From NCBI GenBank assembly GCA_004558535.1, contig SFCP01000008.1:1-28732 (forward strand): a stretch of 28,732 bases of DNA, written 5' to 3'. Source of the DNA: Bacteroidales bacterium (GTDB lineage Bacteria; Bacteroidota; Bacteroidia; Bacteroidales; Bacteroidaceae). The notes under the pieces were generated by a model, which saw only the letters and a list, made by a program, of their open reading frames with translations, had not been told where the DNA came from and made no database searches. The position numbers were made by a program, and so were the translations under genes. Positions 21,630 to 28,732 of this stretch are shown in pieces. Every line of letters begins with the position of its first letter. Positions within the stretch are counted from its first letter, which is position 1.

Positions 21630-23867
21630 ATGCGAACGAAGAAATCTGTAGCGACGTGGTTGCAGGAAAATCCGTTGTATCGGGTACTCATCATGCTGGC
21701 TCTGGGAATTGTGGCGGGCGAGGCGTATTTCTCTCCGCTTGCGTTTCCGGTGTGGGTGTGGTGGGGGCTGTTGGCTGGCTTGACAGGGATTTCTGTCGCC
21801 CTTTTGTGGCGTTCCGGATGGCGGTTTTCGGGTGGCGTGTGGGCCACGTTGGCGCTGTCGGGCGGTTTTTTCGTGCTTGGTGTCTTGCTGACCGAGAGCG
21901 CGTGGCGTTCGTGGCGCACAGTGTGGCCCGAGGGCGAGGCGGCCTACAGGGTGATGGTGATGGACGACCCGCGCGAGGCTGAGAAAGTCTGGCGTGTGCG
22001 GGCCAAAGTGCTATCCGGAGCCGGGGCGGGACGCGAGGTGCAGTTGATTTTGGCAAGGCCGGACACAGCTGCTGCGGGCCGGTTTACAGTACCGGCTGCC
22101 GGGACCGCCGGGGAAGCATCATCCCCCAAAGATACCGAGCGGGAAGCTGCTGTTGAAGAGGCCTGGCGACGCCACGAAATGCCCTTACCGGGCGATGAGT
22201 TGCTGGTCTGGACGCAGATACGCGTGCCGCGCCATGCCGGCAATCCCGATTCGTTTGACTATGCGGCGTGGTTGCGTCGCCAGGGCGTGAGTGGGGAAGC
22301 CTATGTGGCAGACGAGGCGTGGCAGCCGTGCCGAGAGGCAACGCCGGTCCGTGGGGGCTTCGCATCGGAAACGGATGGCGGGGCGTCAATGCCTTGGACG
22401 CAGCGGTTGCGGCGGTGGCGCGGGGAACTGGTGCATCGCTATTCTGCGTTTTTGGGCAAGGACGAGGCCGCCATTGCTGCCGCCATGACATTGGGTGACA
22501 GGCGGGAGATTGATTCCGGTCTGCGCGAGGTCTTTTCCCGTACCGGCACCAATCATATACTGGCCTTGAGCGGCCTGCACCTCAGTATCTTGTTTGCCCT
22601 GTACGGGTGGGTCGTGCTGCGGGCTTGTCGGCGGCGTTGGACCTACCTGTTGGGCAGCGTGGTAGGGGTGGCGTTGCTTTGGGGTTTTACCCTGTTGACC
22701 GCCTTTCCCGTGTCGTTGGTGCGGGCAGCCATCATGCTGACCGTGATGCAGGGAGCGGCCTGCCTGCGCAGGCAGACGTCGTCCCTGAACAATCTGGCGT
22801 TGGCAGCGCTTCTGCTCTTGTTGATTTCACCTTGGAATCTGTTTGACATAGGTTTCCAACTTTCCTTCCTCTCCGTCTTTTCGATTATCATGTTTGCCCG
22901 CAGCGTGCCACTTCCTGCGGCTTGGCGCCGTTTCCGTTGGCTGCGTGCGCTGCATGGTCTGTTCAGCGTGTCGCTGGTGGCCCAGTTGGGCACGGCACCT
23001 TTGGTGGCCTACTACTTCCAGACCGTTTCGTTGGTCGGCCTGTTGGCCAATTTTGTGGTAGTGCCGTTCTCCTACGTCATTCTGACGCTGGCGTTGTGCT
23101 TTTTCCTTATTCCCTGTTTCGGCAGTCTCATTGTGGGAGCGTTGGGGTGGAGTCTGGAGGGACTTCTGGCCTTTTTGGAGTGGCTGTCCGCCCTGCCGTT
23201 TTCGTCTGTCCGGCTCTGTCCCGATGCGGTGGACGTGGTGTGCGTTTACCTGTTGCTCCTGGTGATGTGGGGCTACGTGCGGCTGCGGCGTGTCCGCCTG
23301 CTGTATGGCACGGCTGCCCTGTTGGTGGCGTGGGTCGGCTATGGCGCGGTGCGGGCGCGGCAGCCTTTGCCTCGCTTGGTCGTGTATCATAATTACTCCG
23401 TGCCTGTGGTGCACGCTTTGGTCGGTTCGCCGGAGGGCTGCCTGTGGACGGCAGACAGCGCCAAAGCCGCCGGATGCGTGGCGCAGCTTCGTCAGGGCTA
23501 CTGGGCACGTCGCGGTGTGGACGAACCGCGGCTGATCGTGGCGGCGGACAGCACTTCGTTTGGCAGGGCGGGGGATGCCTGTGTGGTACGTGGCAATGCG
23601 ATATGGGCCGCCGGCTTGCAGATGGTGTGTATCCGCCGCCCTGTGGCGTCTGCCGGCCCGGCGCAACCTGCGGCAGTCGATGTATTGCTGCTGGCGCGCG
23701 GCAGTACGAGCCCGCTCTCCCATTTGCGGAAATGGTACCGGCCGCAGCGTCTCGTGCTGGACGCTTCGTTGGGCGATTATTGGCGGGAGAAGTATCGCCG
23801 CGAAGCCGCTGCTTGCGGTTGGGAGGTCTATGATGTAGGCGAACAGGGCGCTCTGGAGATTTACTGA
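21630..23867 (+). CDS. comEC: ComEC/Rec2-family DNA-uptake channel protein
   Basis: The polytopic membrane protein has 745 residues from ATG 21630 (a TTG two codons upstream is less likely). Hydrophobic segments at about 15-90 are followed by a soluble DUF4131-like part (about 95-240). The competence domain (about 265-540) has the signature TLGDRREIDSGLREVF, then SRTGTNHILALSGLHLSIL, and continues into repeated membrane helices. The C-terminal part (about 590-745) shows VLDASLGDYWREKYRREAAACGWEVYDV but no HxHxDH motif, so the metallo-beta-lactamase-like domain of Gram-positive ComEC is absent; this is common in Bacteroidetes homologues. ComEC moves single-stranded DNA across the inner membrane during transformation. 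No other competence gene is in the window. I found no clear rightward promoter. Confidence 0.92.
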   Translation: MRTKKSVATWLQENPLYRVLIMLALGIVAGEAYFSPLAFPVWVWWGLLAGLTGISVALLWRSGWRFSGGVWATLALSGGFFVLGVLLTESAWRSWRTVWPEGEAAYRVMVMDDPREAEKVWRVRAKVLSGAGAGREVQLILARPDTAAAGRFTVPAAGTAGEASSPKDTEREAAVEEAWRRHEMPLPGDELLVWTQIRVPRHAGNPDSFDYAAWLRRQGVSGEAYVADEAWQPCREATPVRGGFASETDGGASMPWTQRLRRWRGELVHRYSAFLGKDEAAIAAAMTLGDRREIDSGLREVFSRTGTNHILALSGLHLSILFALYGWVVLRACRRRWTYLLGSVVGVALLWGFTLLTAFPVSLVRAAIMLTVMQGAACLRRQTSSLNNLALAALLLLLISPWNLFDIGFQLSFLSVFSIIMFARSVPLPAAWRRFRWLRALHGLFSVSLVAQLGTAPLVAYYFQTVSLVGLLANFVVVPFSYVILTLALCFFLIPCFGSLIVGALGWSLEGLLAFLEWLSALPFSSVRLCPDAVDVVCVYLLLLVMWGYVRLRRVRLLYGTAALLVAWVGYGAVRARQPLPRLVVYHNYSVPVVHALVGSPEGCLWTADSAKAAGCVAQLRQGYWARRGVDEPRLIVAADSTSFGRAGDACVVRGNAIWAAGLQMVCIRRPVASAGPAQPAAVDVLLLARGSTSPLSHLRKWYRPQRLVLDASLGDYWREKYRREAAACGWEVYDVGEQGALEIY

Positions 23868-23883
23868 GGAGATGATCGCCGGC

Positions 23884-23965
23884 TTGCTTGCCTTTGGCGG
23901 ACTTCGTGCTGCTGCCTCCTGCACTGGAGGGAGGAGATAGCCGTCAGTTTGCTTGCCTTTGGCGG
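23884..23965 (+). repeat. 17-bp direct repeat after comEC
   Basis: TTGCTTGCCTTTGGCGG occurs at 23884-23900 and 23949-23965, 65 bp apart. Each is preceded by a similar AGGAGAT...GCCG stretch, so a segment of about 65 bp was probably duplicated. No gene is evident in it. Confidence 0.6.
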
Positions 23966-24048
23966 GAATTGTCGCCCGGGAAGGTTCACCTGTGCCCGGT
24001 GCAGTTTCGTCCGGGAGAGGATGGGCGGTCCTCCGGGCGGTACATAGG

Positions 24049-24095
24049 AAAAACGACCTGCGGCTTAGTTGTCTCTAAGTCGCAGGTCGTTTTTT
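24049..24095. terminator. Bidirectional terminator between comEC and beta-galactosidase
   Basis: Positions 24049-24068 and 24075-24094 form a 20-bp stem (AAAAACGACCTGCG at its base) with one G-U pair and a 6-base loop; A5 and T6 at the ends allow termination in both directions. Convergent genes flank it. Confidence 0.9.
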
Positions 24096-24144
24096 ACAGA
24101 TAGCGGCAGCTCGTTCGGCATCGCGCTGCAGGCGTTACTTTCGC

Positions 24145-27100
24145 CTATTTCAGGGGACTGAGGCGGAGCTTATAGGTAAGCGGTTTTGCCGGTACGCAGT
24201 ACTGCGGCAGGGTGCCTACGTCCTGTCCGCAGGAAGCGTTGCCCACACCGCGTACCCAGGCGTCCAGATGGAGCACGGTGTAGGGACGCGGCTGCATTTC
24301 CCAGAAATGATTGGCGTTCATCAAGTCCTCGTCCGTGTAGGGCAGGGCCGAGAAAGCCACGTTGCCTTCGGTCTGTATGCGCAGGCCGAAGCCGTCGGCG
24401 CCGCGTAGAATGAGTTCGCGCAGTCCTTCGCGGCCGCCGGTGCTTTGCGGTTTCACGTAGCGTTCGGGCATTTCGGCCACAGTCGTGCTATAGCGTCCCA
24501 CCATGGCTCCGTCCTTGCGGTCGCAGTAGTTTTCCATCGGTCCGTAGGCGTAGTAGTCCACATGATTGAGGCTGCTGTCGATGGCGCAGACGAGGCCGGC
24601 ACGACGCAAGTCGGCGGTGTGGGGAACGAAGCGCGCTACGATGTCCACGATGCCTTGGGGATAAAGCACGTAGTCCACCTCGGTGTCGCACAGGCTGCCG
24701 TGGCGTGAAGTCTTGATGACGGTCAGCCCGTTCTCCTCGGTCACCCGTACGTCGCCCTTGGCCTCCAGTCCGTTGGAAGTGTCGGCGAAGCGGTCGTTCT
24801 CAATCCAGCGGTGATTGTCATAGAGGAATCCTTTTCCCTCGGCAATCACATTGCGGCCGTGGAAAGCCAAGGAGGTGAGCTGGGCTGTGGCATTGTCGAC
24901 GCTGATGCTCATGTTTTCGTTGAAGATACGGGTTTCGTGCATCGCAAGGGTTTGTCCCCATACGCCGGGCGATTTGGATTTCGGCGTAAGGGCAGGCAGG
25001 TTGCCGCGTTCGAGCAGTACCATCTGTGCATGTGCTACCTCGTGGCCGGCAGGACAGAAGGACTGCGCCTCGCGATAGACTACGCGCAAATTGAGCAGCA
25101 CTTCCTCGCCTTTATCTTTGGATTTCTTCAGGTTGACCTTGGGCAGTTTCAGCGTGAAGTCGTGGGATGTGCCGGGCGCAACGGCAGGGAGTTTCACGCG
25201 CTTGCTACCTACGATGTTTCCTTCGCGCACTACTTCGTAAATAAGGTCGAAATCGCTCAAGTCCTGAAAGGCATAGGTGTTGGTAAGTCGCAGGTGGGCT
25301 TCCTTGTCCTCCAGAGAGTCAGACAGCATCAGGAACTTCACAAACTGATGTGCCGCCTTGACCTCAGCCAGTTTGGCGCTTTCGTGCCGGGTGGCTGGCA
25401 GGATACCATTGGAGCAGAAGTTGCCCTGATGCGGTCCGGGGAAGTCGTAGCCGGTGTGCAGGCGGTAGATTCCTTGCTTGATTTCCTTCGGTTCGTAGAT
25501 GGCTTGGTCCACCCAATCCCAGATGCAGCCACCAATGCAGGCGTTCGAGTTTTCGATGATGTCCCAGTATTCGTGCAGGTTGCCGATGGCGTTGCCCATG
25601 GCATGGGCGTATTCACAAATGAACATCGGTTTGTCCAGTCCGCTGGTATTTTGGTTCATCCAGGCCATGCCGGGGTACATCTTGGAGTAGAAGTCCGAGA
25701 ATCTGCCGCCGCCGTAGGAGCCGGCGGAACGTGTGCCCTCGTAGTGTACGGGGCGGTTGTCGAGCGATTTGGCCATGTCGTAGCAATAGCGGAAGTTCTC
25801 GCCGTTGCCAGCCTCGTTGCCCAGGCTCCACATCAGCACGCAGGCACGATTGCGGTCGCGCTTTACCATGCGCTCGATGCGGTCGGTGAAAGCCGGGATC
25901 CACGATGCGCGGTCCGAGATGCTTTGATTGGCGTGATCCTCAAGGTCTGCCTCGTCGATACAGTACAGGCCGTAGTGATCAAACATGGCGTAGAGGCGTG
26001 CGGCATTGGGATAGTGGGAAGTACGTACGGTGTTGATGTTATTCTGCTTCATCAGCATGACGTCGCGCAGCATCTCGTCGGTTGTCACGGCGCGACCGTG
26101 GAGCGGCGAGGTGTCGTGGCGGTTCGTACCCTTGAGCAGGACACGCTTGCCGTTGACGTAGAGCAAGGAACCTCGTACTTCTACATCGCGAAATCCGTAT
26201 TTCTCGGAAAAAGCCATTTCTTCGTTGCCCTGGGCGTCGCGTTGCACGACATGAATGGTGTAGAGGTTGGGCTGTTCCGCGCTCCACAGTTTCACGTTGG
26301 TGAAGGAGAGTGTCAGTCCGCACTCGGTCTTTGCTCCCTTGAAGAAGAAAGGCGACACTTGCTCCTTGCCAATCAGTTTTCCCTCGGGGTTGTAGAGCGA
26401 TACCTCGACTTGCTTTTTCGCTTCGTCGGCAGTACCATGGCTGTCAAAGAAGAGCTGTACGTTTAGCTCGGCGTTCTGTCGATTTTCGCTGAGGTGGGTG
26501 GTGAAATAGTGGTCGCGGATGCTCACGTTGGGCACGTTGTAGAGGTAGACGTCGCGGAAGATGCCGCTCATGCGGAACATATCCTGACACTCCAGGTAGG
26601 AGCCGTCGCTCCAGCGGAACACCTGTACGGCCAGGCGGTTCTCGCCGCTGCGCAGATGGTCGGTCAGGTCGAACTCCGTCACGTTGTTGGCGCCCTGGGT
26701 ATAACCTATGTATTCACCGTTGAGCCATACGAACGCAGCACTGTAGATACCGCCGAAATGAATCAGCGTGCGGCGGCCCTGCCATCCCTCGGGCAGGGTG
26801 AAGGTGCGTACATAGCTACCCACAGGATTGATGCCGTAGTTGGCACCGCCGTCATTAAATCCCGGACGAGCCTTGATGAAGGGAGGAGTGTTGGAGTGAG
26901 GGTACTCAACGTTGGCGTAGATGGGACGGTCGTAGCCCTGCATCTCCCAGTTGGAGGGAACGGGGATCGTGTCCCAGCCACTCACGTCGTAGTCCGCCTT
27001 GTAGAAGTCCGTGGGGCGCTGCGAGGGCTCGCTCACAAAGTGGAAGCGCCAAGTACCGTTGAGGTTGAGATAACGATTGTTGACCGGCGTGGTCCAAGGT

Positions 27101-28158
27101 GTGTCGTAGTAGGCACGGTCGGCCAGCATAGCGGCTTCACTCTCGTAGGGCATGTAGGTAGCCACGGCAGGTTCTTTGTTTTCGGCAAAGATTGTTTCGT
27201 CTTCCCAGTAGGGCGCCTGTATTTTCGGCTTCTCCACGGTCTCGAAAGTCAGCCATGCTGTGGCATCGGCGGCATCATAGGGCACCGCTTTGAGCTGTCC
27301 GCCGCGCAGGGCATACATTTGTTTTTGTTTGCCGGGCAGTTGGGAGGCACTGCGCAGGATGTACGTGTCGGCATGTCCCTCCACCGGTTCGAAGTGGAAG
27401 CGTGCGTTGTTCCATTGTCCCACGGTGGCGGGCCATTGCAGCAGGTAGTCGATGCCGGTGTTGTCGCCGCCATCGTCGAAGTTCTGTCCGTAGAATGCAT
27501 TCTCTACGGCAAAGGTGAATAGGTCGATGGTCTTGACGTTCCAGTACTGCCCACGGTTATCAGGGTTGACGGTTTCGGCCACGATGCGGGCATTGTTTTC
27601 GCCTGAGTCGCTGTTGCCGAGCACCAACCGCGGTTGTCCGGCCGCGTGGATGCGATAGGTCAGCGCGTCGTCAAAGCCGGCAGCGGCCGAAGGGGTTATG
27701 GCAAATTTCGCCGCCTTGCTGTGCAGGGCTTTGTCCTTGGGGAGCATGGTCAGCGTGCCGCCTTCGCCCAAGGCCAAGGCCCATTCGGGATTGTTGGTCG
27801 GTATGAGCAGGTCGCCTTCCACTTTCCACAACTGCGCTTCGTCGGAGCCGTTGTTCTCGCCCACTTCCACCTGCGACCCGGCGCAGCGCAGGCCCAGTCC
27901 TGTGGCGGGATGGATGAAGCGCCAACTGCCCGAAAGTTCCGAGAGTTTCCAATAGTGTGCCGTGTTGGCCGGATTGAATTTCTCGGCGCGCAGACTGTGG
28001 TCGGCTTGTAGGGACACGACGAGCGCGCCTCGGTCTTTTGACTGAATTTGGTAGAGCTTTCCCTGCTGGAAAGGGGCTTGTGCCAATGCAACTGCGACAC
28101 TGAGGCACAGCAGGGGCAGCAAGAGCAGCATACGTAGGGGATACTTGTTTTGATACAT
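24145..28158 (-). CDS. Exported GH2 beta-galactosidase (LacZ-like) with a ~310-residue N-terminal extension
   Basis: The 1337-residue protein begins with a signal peptide (about 1-26, cut near ALAQA). Residues about 30-310 are an added region with two beta-trefoil-like halves (KLYQIQSKDRGALVVSL, YWKLSELSGSWRFIHPATGL, AQLWKVEGDLL). They resemble ricin-type carbohydrate-binding modules, but this is weak. From about 312 the LacZ plan runs at normal length: NGTWRFHF, the jelly-roll sugar-binding domain (WEMQGYDRPIY, GVNVTEF-like NNVTEFDL), two immunoglobulin-like domains, a TIM barrel and the C-terminal beta-sandwich (small-chain type). Catalytic residues are Glu782 in WSLGNEAGNG (acid/base) and Glu849 in FICEYAHAMGN (nucleophile). 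It should remove terminal beta-galactose from glycans outside the cytoplasm. The gene has its own promoter; no SusCD neighbours are seen. Confidence 0.94.
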   Translation of the reverse strand: MYQNKYPLRMLLLLPLLCLSVAVALAQAPFQQGKLYQIQSKDRGALVVSLQADHSLRAEKFNPANTAHYWKLSELSGSWRFIHPATGLGLRCAGSQVEVGENNGSDEAQLWKVEGDLLIPTNNPEWALALGEGGTLTMLPKDKALHSKAAKFAITPSAAAGFDDALTYRIHAAGQPRLVLGNSDSGENNARIVAETVNPDNRGQYWNVKTIDLFTFAVENAFYGQNFDDGGDNTGIDYLLQWPATVGQWNNARFHFEPVEGHADTYILRSASQLPGKQKQMYALRGGQLKAVPYDAADATAWLTFETVEKPKIQAPYWEDETIFAENKEPAVATYMPYESEAAMLADRAYYDTPWTTPVNNRYLNLNGTWRFHFVSEPSQRPTDFYKADYDVSGWDTIPVPSNWEMQGYDRPIYANVEYPHSNTPPFIKARPGFNDGGANYGINPVGSYVRTFTLPEGWQGRRTLIHFGGIYSAAFVWLNGEYIGYTQGANNVTEFDLTDHLRSGENRLAVQVFRWSDGSYLECQDMFRMSGIFRDVYLYNVPNVSIRDHYFTTHLSENRQNAELNVQLFFDSHGTADEAKKQVEVSLYNPEGKLIGKEQVSPFFFKGAKTECGLTLSFTNVKLWSAEQPNLYTIHVVQRDAQGNEEMAFSEKYGFRDVEVRGSLLYVNGKRVLLKGTNRHDTSPLHGRAVTTDEMLRDVMLMKQNNINTVRTSHYPNAARLYAMFDHYGLYCIDEADLEDHANQSISDRASWIPAFTDRIERMVKRDRNRACVLMWSLGNEAGNGENFRYCYDMAKSLDNRPVHYEGTRSAGSYGGGRFSDFYSKMYPGMAWMNQNTSGLDKPMFICEYAHAMGNAIGNLHEYWDIIENSNACIGGCIWDWVDQAIYEPKEIKQGIYRLHTGYDFPGPHQGNFCSNGILPATRHESAKLAEVKAAHQFVKFLMLSDSLEDKEAHLRLTNTYAFQDLSDFDLIYEVVREGNIVGSKRVKLPAVAPGTSHDFTLKLPKVNLKKSKDKGEEVLLNLRVVYREAQSFCPAGHEVAHAQMVLLERGNLPALTPKSKSPGVWGQTLAMHETRIFNENMSISVDNATAQLTSLAFHGRNVIAEGKGFLYDNHRWIENDRFADTSNGLEAKGDVRVTEENGLTVIKTSRHGSLCDTEVDYVLYPQGIVDIVARFVPHTADLRRAGLVCAIDSSLNHVDYYAYGPMENYCDRKDGAMVGRYSTTVAEMPERYVKPQSTGGREGLRELILRGADGFGLRIQTEGNVAFSALPYTDEDLMNANHFWEMQPRPYTVLHLDAWVRGVGNASCGQDVGTLPQYCVPAKPLTYKLRLSPLK

Positions 28159-28225
28159 AGAATGGTATGGTGTTATTTAAGGTTTTCGAGGATATTTGGG
28201 CATCCTGCATGAACCGGGTGCTTTG

Positions 28226-28257
28226 CAAAGTTAGTGCAAGCCGAGAGAAGAACCAAA
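28226..28257 (-). promoter_or_regulatory. Promoter of the beta-galactosidase gene
   Basis: On the minus strand TTTG (28257-28254), 20 bases and TAACTTTG (28233-28226), followed by C. The start of transcription would be near 28221, with a leader of about 60 bases. Confidence 0.75.
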
Positions 28258-28482
28258 AAAACGCGTGTTTTTTTGGCTCTTCCGAGGCGCCGCCTAACTT
28301 GGGCGGCTGCCAAAGTCGTGCAAGCCGAGAGCAGAATTCATGAAACGCGTGTTTTTTTTCATGAAACGCGTGTTTTTTTGGCTCTTCCGAGACGCCGCCT
28401 AACTTGGGCGGCTGCTAAAGTCGTGCAAGGCGGGAGCCGCATTCACGAGGGGCGTGTTTTTTTGGCTCTTCCGAGGCGCCGC
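28226..28482. repeat. Three tandem copies of an ~85-105-bp promoter-containing repeat
   Basis: Copies start at 28226, 28311 and 28416. Each has AAAGTYRGTGCAAG, then a palindromic A/T segment around ACGCGTG, TTTTTTTGGCTCTTCCGAG and, in the first two, the hairpin GCCGCC-TAACTTG-GGCGGC. Only copy 1 keeps the TA of the leftward -7 box (TAACTTTG); copies 2 and 3 read CGACTTTG. Copy 2 has an internal 22-bp duplication beginning TTCATGAAACGCGTG. Confidence 0.8.
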
Positions 28483-28512
28483 GGGCGAAATGTTAAAATG
28501 CAATTTGGCCGA

Positions 28513-28544
28513 TTTGCTTTTCGCTGAAAAATGTTGTATATTTG
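28513..28544 (+). promoter_or_regulatory. Promoter of mini-RNA unit B
   Basis: TTTG (28513-28516), 20 bases and TATATTTG (28537-28544): a perfect consensus with the same conserved spacer as unit A. Confidence 0.8.
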
Positions 28545-28548
28545 CATT

Positions 28549-28597
28549 GCAATACCGAGGACTTCCCGCTAAGACAGGACTTCCTCGGTTTCTTTTT
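28549..28597 (+). ncRNA. Predicted mini hairpin RNA, unit B
   Basis: CCGAGGA (28555-28561) pairs with TCCTCGG (28582-28588). After a 2x2 internal loop, TCC (28564-28566) pairs with GGA (28577-28579). TTTCTTTTT (28589-28597) follows as terminator tail. The stem starts 10 bases after the -7 box, giving a transcript of about 45-50 nt. Confidence 0.6.
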
Positions 28598-28648
28598 GCC
28601 CCGATTTGCCGAAAAACAGGCCCGAAGAGGGGGCAACTACCTGCCGGA

Positions 28649-28732
28649 TAATTTTTTCTAAGTGCTTTGTAGTTTTTTCCAAGTGCCGGATAGTTTTTCG
28701 CAAGTGCTTTTTAGTTTCGCCGAGGCAGCCGG
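28649..28732 (+). repeat. Phased T-tract array (21-bp period), copy at 28.65 kb
   Basis: TAATTTTTTC at 28649, TAGTTTTTTC at 28670, TAGTTTTTCG at 28691 and TAGTTTCGCC at 28712 are spaced exactly 21 bp. AAGTGC follows the first three at constant phase (28660, 28681, 28702). The array may continue past the window edge. The complementary strand is open and would read as heptads such as HLEKTTK, but no start or domain supports a gene. Confidence 0.7.

Noticed and set aside
24811..26466. 551-codon plus-strand frame opposite the beta-galactosidase
   Set aside because: Antisense of a verified GH2 catalytic region; no independent protein features.
28649..28732. CRISPR-like array
   Set aside because: The period is only 21 bp, repeats are T-tract decamers of variable sequence, and no cas gene is present.

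Overview
The window is a piece of a Bacteroidales chromosome, probably from the Prevotellaceae/Porphyromonadaceae side of the order; I cannot name a genus. Three things support this. Promoters follow the Bacteroidetes pattern TTTG-N20-TAnnTTTG. The GH16 enzyme ends in a type IX secretion (Por) sorting domain. The gene pairs NIF3-zinc ribbon protein and amn-holA, together with the lone HsdR-N gene, are arranged as is usual in Bacteroidetes. Coding DNA is GC-rich (roughly 55-60 % by eye). Several intergenic stretches are long, and one is clearly AT-rich. I see no transposase, integrase, phage gene, rRNA, tRNA or CRISPR array.

Layout. 89-1816 (+) is an AspT/YidE-type transporter. 2100-5225 (+) is an outer-membrane beta-barrel protein with an N-terminal carboxypeptidase-regulatory-like domain. 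It converges, through a strong shared terminator, on a leftward block that runs from menA (11724) through a MATE exporter, a cytidylate-kinase-like protein and a metallophosphoesterase to a secreted GH16 glycoside hydrolase (5324). After a 1.1-kb non-coding gap come rightward NIF3 and zinc-ribbon genes (12874-14550), then rlmH and an overlapping secreted endonuclease/exonuclease/phosphatase protein (14722-16306). A lone HsdR-N domain gene (leftward) is divergent from amn-holA (16956-18777). A 1.9-kb gene-free region follows, ahead of an XRE-type regulator (20652-21173). comEC (21630-23867) and a very large GH2 beta-galactosidase (28158-24145, leftward) then converge on a shared terminator. The last 570 bases are repeats and promoters.

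How the genes relate. Most are housekeeping or envelope functions: menaquinone synthesis, ribosome methylation, AMP salvage, replication clamp loading and DNA uptake. Two exported glycan hydrolases (GH16 and GH2) suggest polysaccharide use, but no SusC/SusD pair is present, so this is not a classical polysaccharide utilisation locus.

The most interesting material is non-coding. Three separate intergenic loci (12.6, 21.55 and 28.55 kb) carry the same kind of unit. Each has a near-perfect promoter whose 20-base spacer is itself conserved between copies. An intrinsic-terminator hairpin starts 9-12 bases after the -7 box, so the predicted transcript is little more than a 40-50 nt hairpin. Next to each, on the terminator side, lie four or five T-tract motifs (TARTTTTTTC) phased at exactly 21 bp, which is two helical turns. 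This looks like a dispersed family of mini-RNA units with curved DNA; I do not recognise it as a described element. Other notable non-coding features are a tandemly triplicated promoter region upstream of the beta-galactosidase, duplicated leftward terminators beside menA, and an AT-rich region with seven TGTAAAT heptamers and a long structured leader ahead of the XRE regulator.
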